This document shows positions 49,181 to 62,700 of a DNA stretch of 64,000 bases, piece by piece; position 1 is the stretch's first letter; the number at the start of each line of letters is the position of its first letter. This DNA is from Mycteria americana. Lineage: Eukaryota; Chordata; Aves; Ciconiiformes; Ciconiidae. The stretch lies in contig NC_134367.1 in the NCBI RefSeq assembly GCF_035582795.1, forward strand, positions 3,908,501-3,972,500, read 5' to 3'. The notes under the pieces were generated by a model that had not been told where the DNA came from, made no database searches, and saw nothing but the letters and a program-made list of their open reading frames with translations. A program made the translations under genes and the position numbers.

Positions 49181-50763
49181 GCGCTATGGTTGAGTAGGTT
49201 CATAGAGGGCTGGGGCTAGCTGGAATAAGATGCATTTCATCTGAAAAGGTCTTTTTTTAATCACAGAAAGGAATGATCATTGCACAGCCAGTTTGTTCAG
49301 CTGTTTCCTAAAATTTGGTGGTTTGCATAGTGGAAACATCCCATTCACAGTCATTGTAGCTGTTTTTAATGACAGCTGTTAATAGCCTGTGGGTTTTGCT
49401 GGGTTTTGTGTCTGGATTCTCTTTGGGTTTCTCTCCTTCCTCACTGCTATTTTCATCAGCCAGGTTGTCTGGGAAGTGCAAATCCCCTCCCCTCCCAGAT
49501 GATCATTTTTATATTCAAAATAGAGCAAGGAATCCTTGGGGGCAAGAAAAGAGTCAGTTCTGACACAAAGACCTGATTAAAAAAAGAAAGCCCATTAAAA
49601 GCATTTGCAAAATCAGGCTGCTCCTGCAATCCGGGGGTGTAACATTCAAAGCGGTCAGTCCCATGGACGGTGTGGATGCGGTGGGAGCCAGAGGTCTCTA
49701 ATAGAGAAATTCTGCAAGGGCCCTCAGCCCCATGGAGCATCTGTCATGGGTCGGACCAGTGGTTCGTCCGTCCTCGGATCGTGTCTCCAGGAGCAGCTGC
49801 ATAGGAAGCAGGCAAGTAGGGAACATCCCACCTGAATCCACATTCCCCTGAGGGTGGGGAGAAGCCCAGCAGGTTTTTCTATATCCTCTTCCTCTCTCCC
49901 ATCCCTCCTTCGCCTGATGCCCCCCTGCCCTCTTTCCCTTCCCCAAGATCTGTGGGGTAGAGATGAGGGGGGCACTACCCAGCAACTGCTCAGATTAGCC
50001 CCGAGGGATGGTTTGCAGCGATGCTGGTCCTTTGGTTTACTGCAAAAGGACAGGAGGACAAGTAAATGCCAGGGCTTGCAGGGGAAGAGAGGGTATATGT
50101 GTGGGGAAAGCTGTCTGGAGCTGGACACAGCAGTGATGAGCAGGGGAAGGGCTCTGCATCCAGTAGCTATTTCTGACATGGCTTTCCAAGCAGTCGGAGG
50201 TGTTCAGGTGGGAAACTGGAGGTGTACATCTTTTCCTACAGCCCTTTGTCTCATCTGAGGATGGTGGGAGGGAGCATCATTCCCTCTGAGACCCAACCCA
50301 AGGAGGGGGTCTCTGACAGCATCAAATGCCTGAGCACCAGCCTGCCACCAGCTTCATTGCTCCTTTTGGGACATGGCTAGCAAGTCCCAGTAAATACTGT
50401 CCCCTTGCTGGGAAAAGGCAGCCACTGGGATGCAGGGCCTCCAGAAAGGGCCTTTCCCAGGGCAGAAACATGGGTGGCCACACGTAGAAGTGTGGAGGGT
50501 CATTCCATCCATCTCCTCATGTCCCCAGGACTGTGAGGGCCAGGACCTCCCCACATCCCTACACAGCACCACGATGTGCCCACAAAGCACTGTAAAACAG
50601 AGCATCACGCATTTTGGCCAAGCGAGCATGGACTATGCCCACTTCCACGGGACTTAGACCTCAGTTAGGGGTGGCATCTAGAGAGGATTTCTCCCTGCTG
50701 TGCTCCAACTTGCCCATAGCCCATCCACAAGTCTGGCCCATGCACGCTTTGGGCACCAGAGAG

Positions 50764-50790
50764 ATTTGGGTTGAAATTTGGGTTGAAATT
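50764..50790 (+). repeat. Tandem repeat, 12-bp period
   Basis: ATTTGGGTTGAA is present twice in direct succession with a partial third unit. Confidence 0.9.
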
Positions 50791-53700
50791 CCAGCCACCA
50801 CAGAAATTGCCGTTGACCAATGCAATTTCATGATAAGACCTCGCACACCTGAAGAACCCCAGAGATGCTCCTGGTACCCAAAGCGATGTGCCTGCTTCTC
50901 CTGGCCCCATCCTCCTCCTTCCTCCCTCCAGTGCATCCCACCTCCCTGCGCTGCAGGACCTCGGGTCCCGCCGAGCCATCCCCAGCAGACATCCCACCTG
51001 GCTGATGCAACGCCTGGGGTGAGCTCATGAGGAAAGCATGTTTAAGGGAGGTGGGATAAGCAGTCTGCCCTCCTGCTTTCCCCCCGCCCTGCCAGGACCC
51101 TGAGCCCTGGCTCTGCTTCCTGGCCCGCAGTCTCTTGCAGCTCAGCTGAGCATCTGCCAGGTTCCAGCAGGGTGCAATGCTCAATGTAAGCAGCCATTTT
51201 TCCTCCAGACAGATGTTTTGATTAGCGAATGACCACTCTGGCAACAGGCGACTGTTTTCTACGTCTGGAGAGAGCAAGAAGCTTTTATTATCTTCGCCCT
51301 CCACCCCCCGCCACCCCCGTCAAGAAACTTTTTGCATCTGCTTAAACTCAGGGTCCTGGAAATCTGTACAATCCCACCCCCCAGCCTCACACACAGCCTT
51401 CTCCCATGGGGTGTCCCAGCTCTTCAGAAAGGCCTGAAACAGCCAGATTTTATGCTTGGTTCGTTTGGTTGGGCCAGGTTCATCTGCATGGCCTAAGAAA
51501 CACAGTAGATTCAGGGCAGACTTAAGTTGCAATGGAAATGGCAAGCTGGCAAGGACTGCAGCAAGAGATCCCAAAATGAGCCAATGGGCCCCCACCTCAT
51601 TTCTGCAATGTGTACCCCTCACCGAGGGGTAAATCGCAGGAGCACAGAGCTTCTGGATTTGTCCTCCGGCTGCCCTGGGTTGGCAGGGGACAGATATTGC
51701 CAAGAGCAATTTGGGCACACTGGCTGTGCTGGAGACTGGGACCTGCAGCAGCGTAGCACCAACAGTGGCACCTCACCAGCACTAGCCGGAGAGCCTGGCT
51801 GCTCCTGGGGTTTGTGCTTCATGCTCCTTCAAAGACCTTTTACACAGGCCAGAGTGTTTGAAAGAGGCCTCGATGCAAGCACAAATCCAACCTGGTGTAT
51901 TTATCCAACAAGGACCAGGATTGGAAGGGATCTGAACATTGCCAGTAGGATATTCCCAGTTCTCCAGCAAGGATGCAACATGCAGGCTAGGCATCTGCTT
52001 CACTCCCCAGCAGAAACCGTGATGCTTCTTGCTCTGGGCTCTCCAGCTCTTCATGGGGACTTTCTGCATTGCCGTAATTCCTCCTCAAACAGCCTGGTCC
52101 TGCTGAGCAGCAGCTTTTGGCTATGAAAGTCCCTCTGATGTTAGCTGGAGACCCAGCGCTGTGTGTATCATCACAGGAGGTCTCACTGCCCTCCCACTTG
52201 CAAGGAGGGGTCTTCAGCAAGACTTTGGCCACTGTGTCCTTCTAGGGGATGGTGGCCATAGCCTCCACCTTCTGCCTCTGAGAAAGACCTTCTGCATGGT
52301 CAGTGCTGTTTATAGCACAGCACACTTGTTTGTAGCTGTCTTCTAACCACCTCCTAGCAACAAAGCCACTAATGTTGTAAAAAAAAAAAAAAAGATAAAA
52401 AGAACTTGACCAAAACCCAGCAAAAGTAGAAAACGGTCGGGGTAGAAAACGCTTCAGTAGCAAATCTTCATTCCTATTTAAGTAGCTGATCTCACCAAGA
52501 TCTTCAGGAATTCTCTGGCTTTGTGTCTTGCAAAGCAATCCAAGGGTGCCAGGTCAGGAAATGTACTGAAGACCTATTTTATTGAGGAAAAAGAGAATTT
52601 AATGCATCTGGGATGTGCCTAGAACCAGGGGAATTTTTTTTTCCTACTGAACTTTTTTGCTCCTCACCGATGCAAAAATGCAAATCTGGAATAATTAAAT
52701 TATTGTATGCAAAATGAGTTGATTTCAGCAATTCTTTATGGTAGAGGGAGGACACACAAAGAAATTCAGCATTTAAAACCCTTCATAATTGTCTATATCT
52801 GCATTTTCAAAGTAATTTTTTTAGGGTTTTTAATGCCATTTCCTTTTAAAATGTGTTTTCTTAAAAAAGACATTCTGAAGTTTTAAAATGAAGTGAAATA
52901 TCTAATCTTGGTAAACCAGAAAAACACTTTGTTGGACCCACTCTAGAATCTGAATGGAAAGGGGGTCATTTTGCGATTTCACTGGGCTTGGGGGTTTTTT
53001 GGAGCTGCCGTCACAGTGAAACATTATTGGCTTGCTCAGGTCTTAACCTATTTTTCCATGGCACAGTTTCATGGGGGTGAGGCAAATGATGAGCCGAGAC
53101 TTCTGCTTTTCTGCAAGATTCTGTCTTGTTTTTTCCCCGCACCCGCCCATGCAATCCCAAGGCCGTCTGCCTGTGTCATCCACATCCCTGTTGCAGAAGA
53201 CATTGCTTCATTCACATCAGAAACAACTTTTGAGCTCTCTTGCTCTGGTAATGGAAACCAGCCAACCACAGTAGATGGTGTGCTCGTGGTGCAGGGCATC
53301 TTACCGTAAAGATGGGATGGGCAATAAGCCCATGCTTGCAGCACCTAGCTTAGCCCAGGTATCTCCATCCTACCTTCCGATCTGCTGCAACAAAAGGAGT
53401 AAGTGCATCCAACAGGTCCAATTCGACACTGTCCTGCTTGCTTTAGCCTACCCTGGGCACTCAAAACAGGCCAAGGTGCAAGGCAGGTCCCCAAACCTTG
53501 TGGTAAGCAAAGACTTGTGTCCATCTCTACTGGACCTTGGCCCTCCTGCAGTTCCAGGTTCAGTGTGATGGGTTGCTCCTGTAAGGTATGTTCTCCAATC
53601 CTCTTTGAAGATGGGGGAGCGATACGACATTTAGTCATATCCTCTCCTCTCTACCACAAAGATGTTGTCCAAATGTCAGCAAAAACATTGCTGGAGCAAG

Positions 53701-56700
53701 GCCTTGTGGTGGGATCTTCAGAAGACTTCCCCTTGGCCCATCGACACGGCAACATCTGTACCTGCATCCAGCTCTCGCTAGCCAAAACATCACCTCTGAA
53801 GGTTGCTAAAATTACCTTCTGTTGTCCTACAACACAGGGCACACAGCATGTTTTAGAGGTCCTATACAAGCATCCGGTGTTCCTGTGACCTGCAGGTCTG
53901 TCCGACATGCGTTCAGAGCTGACGTGACACAGGGCTCACCGTCCTGGTGTCTATTGGCTTCTTCAGCAGAGGTTTGCTTGACTCTCTCAGGAAGACTTCT
54001 GCGTCAAATATTTTTGCCCAAAACTTATCAGCAGCTAAGCTGGACTATTTTTTTTAAAACTTGTCAAGCACACGGAAAAACTTGGCATTGCCTTAAAATT
54101 TTTTTGTTCCATTTTGATTTCTGGTCGCTTTAAAAAGAATTTGTTTTATAAATCTTTTTTTGAACTTGAGTAAAGTTGAGGAAATGAGTTTCCCTGCTCT
54201 CAGTTACTAAAAATAAACAAACATTTTTAAATGTGAAAAACTGTAAATTCACAAAAGGAAATTTTCATGCTTTTCTGAGTTACTGTTTTCTCCCCAGCGC
54301 TCTTTTCCACTGGGAAAAACAAAACAAAAAAAAAACCAAGAAAAAATGGCTGGGAGAACTATCAGTTACTTTTCTCAACATATTTTTGTGAAGTTAATTT
54401 TAAAACACATTAGTCAGAAGCAGAAACACTGTGGAACAACGTACATTCAACTCAGCTACCTTTTTTGGGGGAAAAAAAATTACTTTTTAAAAAACGAAAA
54501 CTCCACCAGCTGTGGGCTGGGAGCTCACCAGCAGCTCTTCGCATCCGACAACATTTGTCTGTGGCACCATTTTGGGATTTTGTATAGCACCTGATGGCAC
54601 GAGGGATGGCTGATCACGTTGGCTGCTGAAGGCTGCAGAGGCGACCTGGAGAGCACGAAGGGTAGATGTCGTAAGGACTGTGAACACCCAGAGCTGTGCT
54701 AAGGTCTTTTGTGCGTGGGTGGGAGCGAGTGACCTTTGTGGGAGACTTTTTGCCGGTTCCATTTCCCACCTGTGCTGGGACACGCTGTTTACTTCTCTGT
54801 CCCTCTTTGCACGGATGTGTCTTCGACACATGCATGTGGGGAGAAAGCTCAGCTTGTGCAAGCATGCAGAGAGGTGCTTCCAGTCTCAGCGTGGTACAGA
54901 AAGGGGTTGCAATGTCCCCCTGGACACAGGAGCACTGTGGGGAGATGAACAGGTTAGAGCATGGTCCCCACTCCCCTAAAACCCTGTCAGAGGAGTTGGG
55001 ATGGCCACAAGGCCCTGATGGGACTTGCTGAGGTTGACCTCCCTCCATCCCCTTTCCTACTCTGCCCCACCAGTGCCGTCAGTGAGAGCAACTCAAAACC
55101 CCAAAACGTGCATTCACCATCCTGCAGATGGTCCATCAACCCTCTTGTAAGGTCATCCTGGTGACATGAGTGGCAGTTGAAGCATATTACTGACTCATGC
55201 TATATCTCACGTCCCCTAACCCTGTGGAAAAGACAGCGATTGCCACGTCTGTATCTCACATTCAGGAGCAGAGTATATCAAAGACCCCAAGATGCTCCAG
55301 TGAGATAGTTACAAGGACCGTAGATGGATGTCCAACACATAGGTAGACCCTGTGCCTTTCATGGTTGCTAATGAGTGGTGCCTAAAACTTGTCTATCATC
55401 CAGCCTTGACTTAAAACGATACCTTGCAGTTCCCTGAGTGAAAAGGGAACTCCAGCTACTCTCATTTACTATCCTGGCAAATAACGCCATCCAGAATCAG
55501 AAATCCCAGCACAAAGTTATCTTCCACCAATTTGCAAGTGGACGAGCAGGAAAAGCTCACTTAATAACCATGTGCCATTGCATGACAACCAGACCTTCTA
55601 AGCAAAGAAAACCCTGGTTGCAACCCAGAGGGGAGGCTGCCAAATTAAAATGAACTTGCTGCAGGAAATGCTGTGGCTGATTCAGGGGGCGAAACTTCCC
55701 CTCCAACTGTGTTGTCAGTGCCCAGAGCGTTGCTGAGACCTGGGTACAGATGGGTGGGCCATCTGTAAACTCAGGTCAAAGAAAAGCTCAGAGAAGTTCG
55801 GATGCTGAAAAACTTTTGACAAGGGGGAAAAATGTGTGTTGGGCTATCGTGAAATATTTCGCCAACTCCTTCCATTTTGCTCACTTTATCAGTGAAAATA
55901 AAAATGAGGCAGAAGGGAGAAGATATTTCAAAAAAATAACACCTTAAAATACTGGGATGGCTCTGTTAGAAACCTCATTTCAGAGTCCCAGTTTTTGAAA
56001 TATTAGATATGTGCTCGAAAGCAAAAAAAAGTTGCTTTTACTGGAATATCTTTTTCCTGTAAGTCTGGTTTGCTGGAAGCTTTTTTGAACATATCTGTTG
56101 CAGTCTCACTATCACAACACGGCGCCAGACTGACATTGGGGGAACTGACTAACCACATTGGACCCTGGACCTCCAGTCCCCAATCCTCCATGTTCATTGC
56201 AGACCTTGAGGTATTTTGGCAAGAACAGGAGCCAACGTGTCTTTGCGCAGCTACAAGTATTTGGGGGTTTGGGTTTTTGTGGTTTTTTTTGAACCTGTAG
56301 CCCACACCTTTCAATGCTTTTGGTTCAAAGCGAGGGCTGGGGCAGACTTTGGTGCTGGACAGTGTAGATACCTTATATACCCCTGGCAACAGCACTTCAG
56401 TAATGCTGGCTTCAACTGCTCCTTACTTTTTCAGGGGGGCTGAGCAGGCCGAGTTTGCCATGGTTTGGCTATCTTGGCTACCCAGATCCGGTATTATGCT
56501 AGAAGTATTGACCAGAGCTGAAATTACGTTTCTTGGCTGCAAGTTAAACCAGCCTTCAAGCACAAGTGTGGAAACCCTAGCCTGAACCAGCGGGTAGCCC
56601 ATGGAAAGGGTTTGATTCTTTTGTGTCTAGTGCTCCTCGAGGTGTCCAGAATGTCTGAGACACATACATGGGGTTGGGAAACATAATCCATGATGTATGG

Positions 56701-57503
56701 GGGACCCACACCTTGTGAGACCCCAGGACACATCAAAAGGTACGAGGGCACTGCAGAAGGACAACTGAGCCAAGCCCTAGGCCCACACTTTACAGGCAGG
56801 ATGCACGCAAGCTACACTGTATTTGATTCCCTAAGCTTCTTGCAGTCCTCCAAAGTGTCCCATCAGGACCCATGCCTCCATGGACAGTCTGAGTGTGTGT
56901 CTGTGCTGCTTAAGCACAAGGAAGGGTGGGACTGGTACCGTGCAGACGGCTACCACATCTGTGTGCTGCTCTTGCTGCATGGGAGGGACGTGACCTACAG
57001 AAAGCACTGAGCAGCATGGGTAGGTCTTGGTCTTGGTCCGGGGACTATGTGACACTCTTGAAGCCCTGGTACATCTGAACAGCTCAGTGCAGTGGTATTC
57101 CTCAGGATCTCCAGCATCCCCTCTTCAACCCTCCATGGACTGCTGGAGCAAGTCTGCTCAGTGCCAGCTGGGGATCTCTGCATTGGAGAGGGGACATATC
57201 CAAAGCAGTCATTTGTGCTCCTTTTTTTCTGGTGACTTACAGTGTCTGTCTGAGCCTCATCTGCAAAGTGTAAAACACCAGAGTTGTGTGGGAACAGAAA
57301 CTATGGGGTTCACAATGTCCAAGGTAGTAGGAGGACTGTAGATGGAATGATTTTAGACTCTTCTCTCCACTGTCCCATTGCCCTGCATTCTCATCTTCTT
57401 CCACTTGTTCTTCATGAATGAGAAGACTGTTTTGTCCCTCAGTGCCTGCCTCTTTTCCCAAGAGCAGTCTCATTAAAAAGTCATTTCTGGTCTTTCTTCC
57501 AGG

Positions 57504-57605
57504 ATGGGGTTGCTCGGGAGCAAAAATCAGCTGGTGTCCAATGAGAAACATACTTCTGGAAGCAACCCAAAAAACAAGAGTAAACCTCCTCCCGCCCCAC
57601 CCAAG
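57504..57605 (+). CDS. BLK: BLK, first coding exon (SH4 and start of unique region)
   Basis: The exon starts one base after an excellent acceptor (TCTTTCTTCCAG, ending at 57502) and ends at CCCAAG before GTAAGC (57606). It encodes 34 residues beginning MGLLGSKNQ and ending KSKPPPAPPK, which parallels human BLK (MGLVSSKK, then a proline-rich stretch). Gly2 with Ser6-Lys7 fits the N-myristoylation signal of Src-family kinases. There is no Cys3, so dual palmitoylation is not expected, as for BLK in mammals. The product is a B-lymphoid Src-family tyrosine kinase acting below the B-cell receptor at the plasma membrane. Placement on the plus strand beyond FAM167A reproduces the human gene order and supports the name. 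SH3, SH2 and kinase exons are outside the window. Confidence 0.85.
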
Positions 57606-59748
57606 GTAAGCCTGCAGTTATGTGTCCTTTTGGCATCCTCCATGGCTCACTGTCTGGATTGACGCAGGAAATACTTGTGTGTGCCAGCAGGAACTTGCGT
57701 ACTTTCCTAAAATTGGGCCACCAATTGGGAAATGTTGTTCAAAGGACAGAAAACAAATGTTTATGCCTGGCTTCCCCCCATGAGATCCTTAATATGGGGT
57801 GAACTGTTCAATCAACTCTTTCTTGCTCTAGGTTTTTTCTCTGTCAAAAAGGATGCCATTTTCTCTTTGGGGATATGTTATGGCCGTGAATTGTGTGAGT
57901 GGGCTAGGAATGGTGGTGCTCTGAAAGGCTATGTCGTGTTGAGCCTGGCACAATTATTTTCATGAGCTGGACTGGAGAGCAGGGCAGAGGCCAGGGAGAG
58001 AAGGTGCAAGAGGACACTGCCTGTGTGCCCTGCATCGCTTGGACACAAGTCCTCCGAGCTGACCCCCGTATCTCTTAGACAGGGCTGCTGCCCTCAGCTC
58101 TCTGCAACCCAAGCTGATGTTGCTGACTTGCAAACGGCACAAAGATGGGTCAGATTCAGGCTGAGACTCAAAGCTGCAAACCGCAATGGAAACTTTACCA
58201 TCAGGGAGGACAACAGGTTCACTAAAGAGGGTCTACAACTAATCTGTGTTGGGGTGGGCTGAGAATCATGAATGATAAGCATCTGCTGCTCCCTTGGAAT
58301 TCACACGGCCTCTGCTTGCATGGATACTGATCGCAAAGACACTGGGTCAGGATTTAGGAGACCCGAAATGACAAACTCCTCGTTTAAGTTTTGGAAATCA
58401 CTTTATCTGTCTGTCTGTTGCTGTACAGAGGACATGAAGTTGTTTTCTCTTTTCTTGCGCTTGTCAGCACTGCGTCCAGCAGCCAGTGCAAGAGAAACTC
58501 TAGGTGCAACTGTCATGTGAAAACCATCTCAGGTCTTGAGCTCTGAGAGGGGGGAGGAATTGCCTATCATTGCTTTTGATGACAGGTGGAGTTTTTCATG
58601 ACAGGAGTTTTTCACTCCTTTAGTTTCATTTCTGAGTTCTCCCATGGCTATGAAGTCCCGTTTTCATGACAGCAAATGTCAGATTGACCAAGAGGATGTT
58701 CTTTTCCTAAATTTCCTTCTCTCCAGCTCACTGGAGAGGAGCTACTATCAATGTAAATACACTATCATCAATCACCTTCTGACACTCATTTTTTCTGCCA
58801 CGGGCACTGAGCTCTCACATGTCAGGGGAAGTCCGTATTTCTTTCAGTTAAATTAGAAAGGGCAGGGGGTGAGCAGCTCTCCCACCCCACACTGCTGCTA
58901 AGTAGGAGCCAAAGAGTGGTGCGGACAGAAAGCACTAGATGTTTTTAATTCAGCATCTGTAGTTCACTCCTTTTGCACGTGTATAAAAATACCTGGCAGT
59001 GGTCAAACACCCACTTTAGTCACCAGGTACTGTACCTTGGACTGATCACAGGATTAGCGTTTGAAGTTGGGTAGAGGCCAACAGAGCCCACCTGGCCATT
59101 TCCATAGTATTAAACTCCTGGCCCACAAAACAAGGTGGTTGCATCCCAGTTGCGGAGTAGGAGTGGTCTATGGTCAATTGGCCACTCTCAGGGTCTGGGC
59201 CAAACCAAACTAGGGACCATGTCAACATTTTAAAAGTGTGCCTAGATGAGCTGCAGCACCTTGCTGCTGTTTAATTTGCTGATATAGTCACTGCCTCCAT
59301 TTTTTGAACATATCCCTGAGCGAAGGATATTCCATGAGCCTTGGGACAATTATGGCAAAGAGCATCCCAGGTTTTTTGCTTCAATAATATTGCAATTGTC
59401 ATTTTTCAATGGGACCGTTCATGTCTCATCCCCCATTGATCCGAAATCTGGCGTCAGTGAACAAGAGTTAGATAAATCAGGGTCGAAATGAGTGGGTAGC
59501 AGATTTATGTTTTTATTCAGAGGGGAGCCAAGGATTATTCAAGATGACTGCCAAGACAGCTATGAACACATCATGGCAAAATGTGCTAAAGCCATCACGA
59601 CACACACGGAGCCAGATGCAGCGGCTGTTGACTGACTACAGTGGGCTCTGGATCAGACTCCCACTCATCTGTGAAGCTGAGAGCAGGTCTTCCTGCAAAT
59701 GCAGCGAAGTAATAAATGTCTTCTTTTTTCTTTCTGTTTCTACCAAAG
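57606..59748 (+). other. BLK: BLK intron between first two coding exons
   Basis: It is flanked by GTAAGC and a pyrimidine-rich AG and is 2143 nt long if the second exon is right. It contains one copy of the inverted-repeat element (58997-59255). Nothing else is recognised. Confidence 0.6.
58997..59255 (+). mobile_element. Inverted-repeat element, copy 10 (in BLK intron)
   Basis: The interior GGTGGTTGCATCCC (59135-59148) and the neighbouring CATAGTATTAAACTCCTGGC match the complement of copy 7 in order and spacing. The ends CAGTGGTCAAACACCC and GCCTAGATGAGCTGCAG are diverged inverted relatives. Length is about 259 bp. Confidence 0.5.
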
Positions 59749-59797
59749 GGCAGACAATTTATCAACATCTCTCATCTAAACCAAGCCTCTGTACAAG
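59749..59797 (+). CDS. BLK: BLK, probable second coding exon (49 nt)
   Basis: A long pyrimidine tract (TTCTTTTTTCTTTCTGTTTC) leads to an AG at 59747-59748, and the exon ends CAAG before GTAAGA at 59798. In the phase set by the previous exon it reads GRQFINISHLNQASVQ plus one base. The segment FINISHLNQ aligns with the VVFNHLTPP segment that follows the proline-rich stretch in human BLK, just ahead of the SH3 domain. The short length fits a small unique-region exon. Support rests on splice signals, frame and weak similarity, so the assignment is probable rather than certain. The next exon should open with a codon starting in G and encode the SH3 ALYDY segment. Confidence 0.65.
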
Positions 59798-62700
59798 GTA
59801 AGATTCTTAGCTCAATTGCTGTTTTCTTCGCCTTCCCATGGGGTTTTGCAAAGTAGTGGTCCCCCAACAGCAGGTCTTGAGAACAAGCCGTCATGTTGCA
59901 GGCGTGCGGTTTCTGTATCTTTAGCATTGCCAGGCGAGGAGTTTATCAGTGTGTTTCGGAAGATTCAGTTTACATCACTAACTGTTTGTAGCTGCCAGTT
60001 TCCCTTGCTCATCAAAGAAATTAAGAGGGAAAAGCACTCCTTCTTCAATGGTTGAGCAAAGTGAGATCTGAGACATCAACGGCATGAGATTTCTCTGTCT
60101 GCTGCCCTGTCTGCAGCGTGACAACTTGTGGATGCTGTATCCAGCCAGCTGAAAATTTCAGAGGAAATAACAGGCATCAGAGAGCCCAGAGAGACTACAA
60201 AGAGAATGAGAAGAAAGAAAAGAGTGTAAAATAAGGATGCACAGAGCCCCTGCTTGGAGACCCTTTGTTGGCTTCATCCACCTCTGCAATTATCTGTGGG
60301 TCGCAGATGGCGTTTGGTAGATGATTGCCTTTTAGCAGGAAGCCCTCTGCTACCTCTGCCCAGCCTCCGACAGCAACCTCTATATATTTCTGTCAAAGAA
60401 GTTTTGCAGATTAAGGACAGAGAGAGAGAAAGAGAATTAGAAGAGGGCAAAAAAATGAGGACACTTGGAAGAAAGCAGTTAACAATGCACAAAAGTTCCT
60501 CACGTGGGTGAGAGTGTAGGATTAGGGGAGACAGGACATGAGGAAAGGAAAAAGTGGCGTGACAAATAAATAGGATGGGTGGAACAGCAGACCTAGGTCA
60601 TCTTAGGTCTTATGGATGATGATGGAGGGTCTCTGCCACGGGGCAGACAGAGGAACTCCTGCAACGTCAAAATGTTCTTCAAAGTTGACATATGTTATAG
60701 AGATCAAATCTGTGGGAGGTGTAGCTCTTCAACCACGTGAATCGGAGTGTGTTTCTGTGGAAGTACCATTTTTCCAGGAACCATGCTTTCTTTTGCAAAA
60801 TTGTTTTCACGGCACATTTCCAAGTGGCCATGCTCTCCTACCTCCACAACCAAGCAGATGTTACCAGTTTTTCATGGGGTTTTTATCAACCTTCTCACTC
60901 TGGTGAGAAGCACACCAGAAGCTATCTTCAGGGAGGTGGCTTTTACTTCTGCTTCATGGCAGAAGGCAGAAGTGGAAAGATGCTAAAAAATGGATTAAGT
61001 ACCATGTTAGCCATTTTCAGCTCTCAAAAATATTTTGGTTTGTTAGGTTCAGTTCCAGTTTTGGAGGAATATGCACAATGACAGTCTGGGGAACTTCTTA
61101 TTTTTCTTTACCAGTGCCTGAGTTTCCAGAAATGATGCTATGTCTGACTCTGTCCTGTGTGGCAAAATGGGCTGATAGGAACCATGCAAGATATTTGAGA
61201 TATCTGAGAGGTTCTCATGAAAGAAGGCAATTCAAGGGAATAGATAGTGGAAGCACAAAATCCAGACAATTCGATCGCATAAAAAAATCAAAGAGCTGAA
61301 TTATATCCTGTGGGAGCACTTCAAGTTCAATCAGGCAAAATTATTGACTACAGAAGTGTGACATGTAATGTAAAATCAAAACCTTTTCCTTTCAGTTTTA
61401 TTTTTCTATTATATTTTTGCATTCCTTGCATTTTGATTTTTTAATTTTTTTTCTGATCTCGGTGTTGTGCAACTTGTTCCACAGTTTCCAGCTTTCTCGC
61501 TGCTGCCTCAGAAATAATTTTTTTTTTTTTTTATTGTTAACAAAAGCCTAATTCCGCCTGACATTATGTACCTTAAGGGAAGTAATACAAAGGCAGGCAA
61601 GGAGTATATACCTCTGGATTCAACTGCGCTGTTGGCAGCATTGCCAATCCACTTTTCACCTGGGGTGGGTTCTTCCATTGTGTGAGTCTCTCATTCATTG
61701 TACCGTGGTTCCCTAAGCACTCATGATGTCTTTAAGGTTGGCTCTATACCTCTATAGGGTCAAAACTTACCTTTAATTCTGCTCCTCTAAAGCTCCCGGC
61801 ACAGCAAAGCCTTGGCCCGTGATGGTGGTTCCCAAACACAACAGCTCCATTGCTACAGCTGCTGCTGTTTGCTTGCGTTGGATAGATAAGACACAGCAGA
61901 TAGCAGAATAACCCCTGCCCTTGCCCTGCTAGCTGCTCACAGCTGGATTTAAGCACCAGCGGTGGAGAGAGCTGGTTGGTTTGGGTGTTGGTCCTCAGGC
62001 ATTATAACAACCTGCAACTGCACAAAGAATCGGTCTCTGTGCGAGGCCATTTCTTCTGATTGAGGAACTGCAACTTCATACAGCTCTTTCACTTGTTTTT
62101 GGCTAACCATAGTATGAAAAGGTCTGATTTTCAGGGGCGGAAGCTAAGCATGCTCTGGAAATTAAGGTCTTTTGAGGTATCTTAAGATTAGCATCAAAGC
62201 CCTCAGTCGTTTTTATTGTTGTTCCCTGAATATGGATTTGAGTTTGAAAGGAATGCTGTCAGAAACGTGCTTTTGAGCTTAATTGGAAATGGGAGGGGTT
62301 GTTTCTACCGAAAAGACTGACTTTTCAAAGAGAAATTAAAACTCCTCATCAAAAATGGACATTGCCAATCAAAAGTAAGAGGGGAAGGAAGGTTAGAGGG
62401 AATTGCCCAAAGTGTTCAGATTTCCTAATAAAAAAGTCATGAGTTTGGGTCTGATATGATTTTATAAGGAAAGCAGAAATTATCTGCAAAAACGTTCACT
62501 GTGTCAAAACACAAGGCAGAAAGGTATTTGGCAGAAAGCACTCTTGCAGTGCAAGCCTGGATGTCCCAGGAGACATCTCCCACGCTGTCACACCTGGGCT
62601 TGCTGACCAGTTGGGAGACGCAACAGTCCCAGCCCACAGCCTTCTGCACCTCCCCCAATGGGATCTAATGGTGTTCCTCTTGGTGGTAGCAGCAATGAGG

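Larger units (their letters stand above)
40711..57502. other. Upstream BLK interval (presumed first intron)
   Basis: No coding exon is found before 57504. The interval holds both MIR-like relics, copies 8 and 9 of the inverted-repeat element, the 30-bp and 12-bp tandem repeats and an A15 run near 52379. The stretch 52560-54480 is notably A/T-rich with many short T and A runs; I see no gene in it. Confidence 0.45.

Noticed and set aside
52110-52340. Possible further copy of the inverted-repeat element
   Set aside because: Ends (GGCTATGAAAG, GTGCTGTTTATAGC) look similar, but the interior lacks the ordered family blocks.
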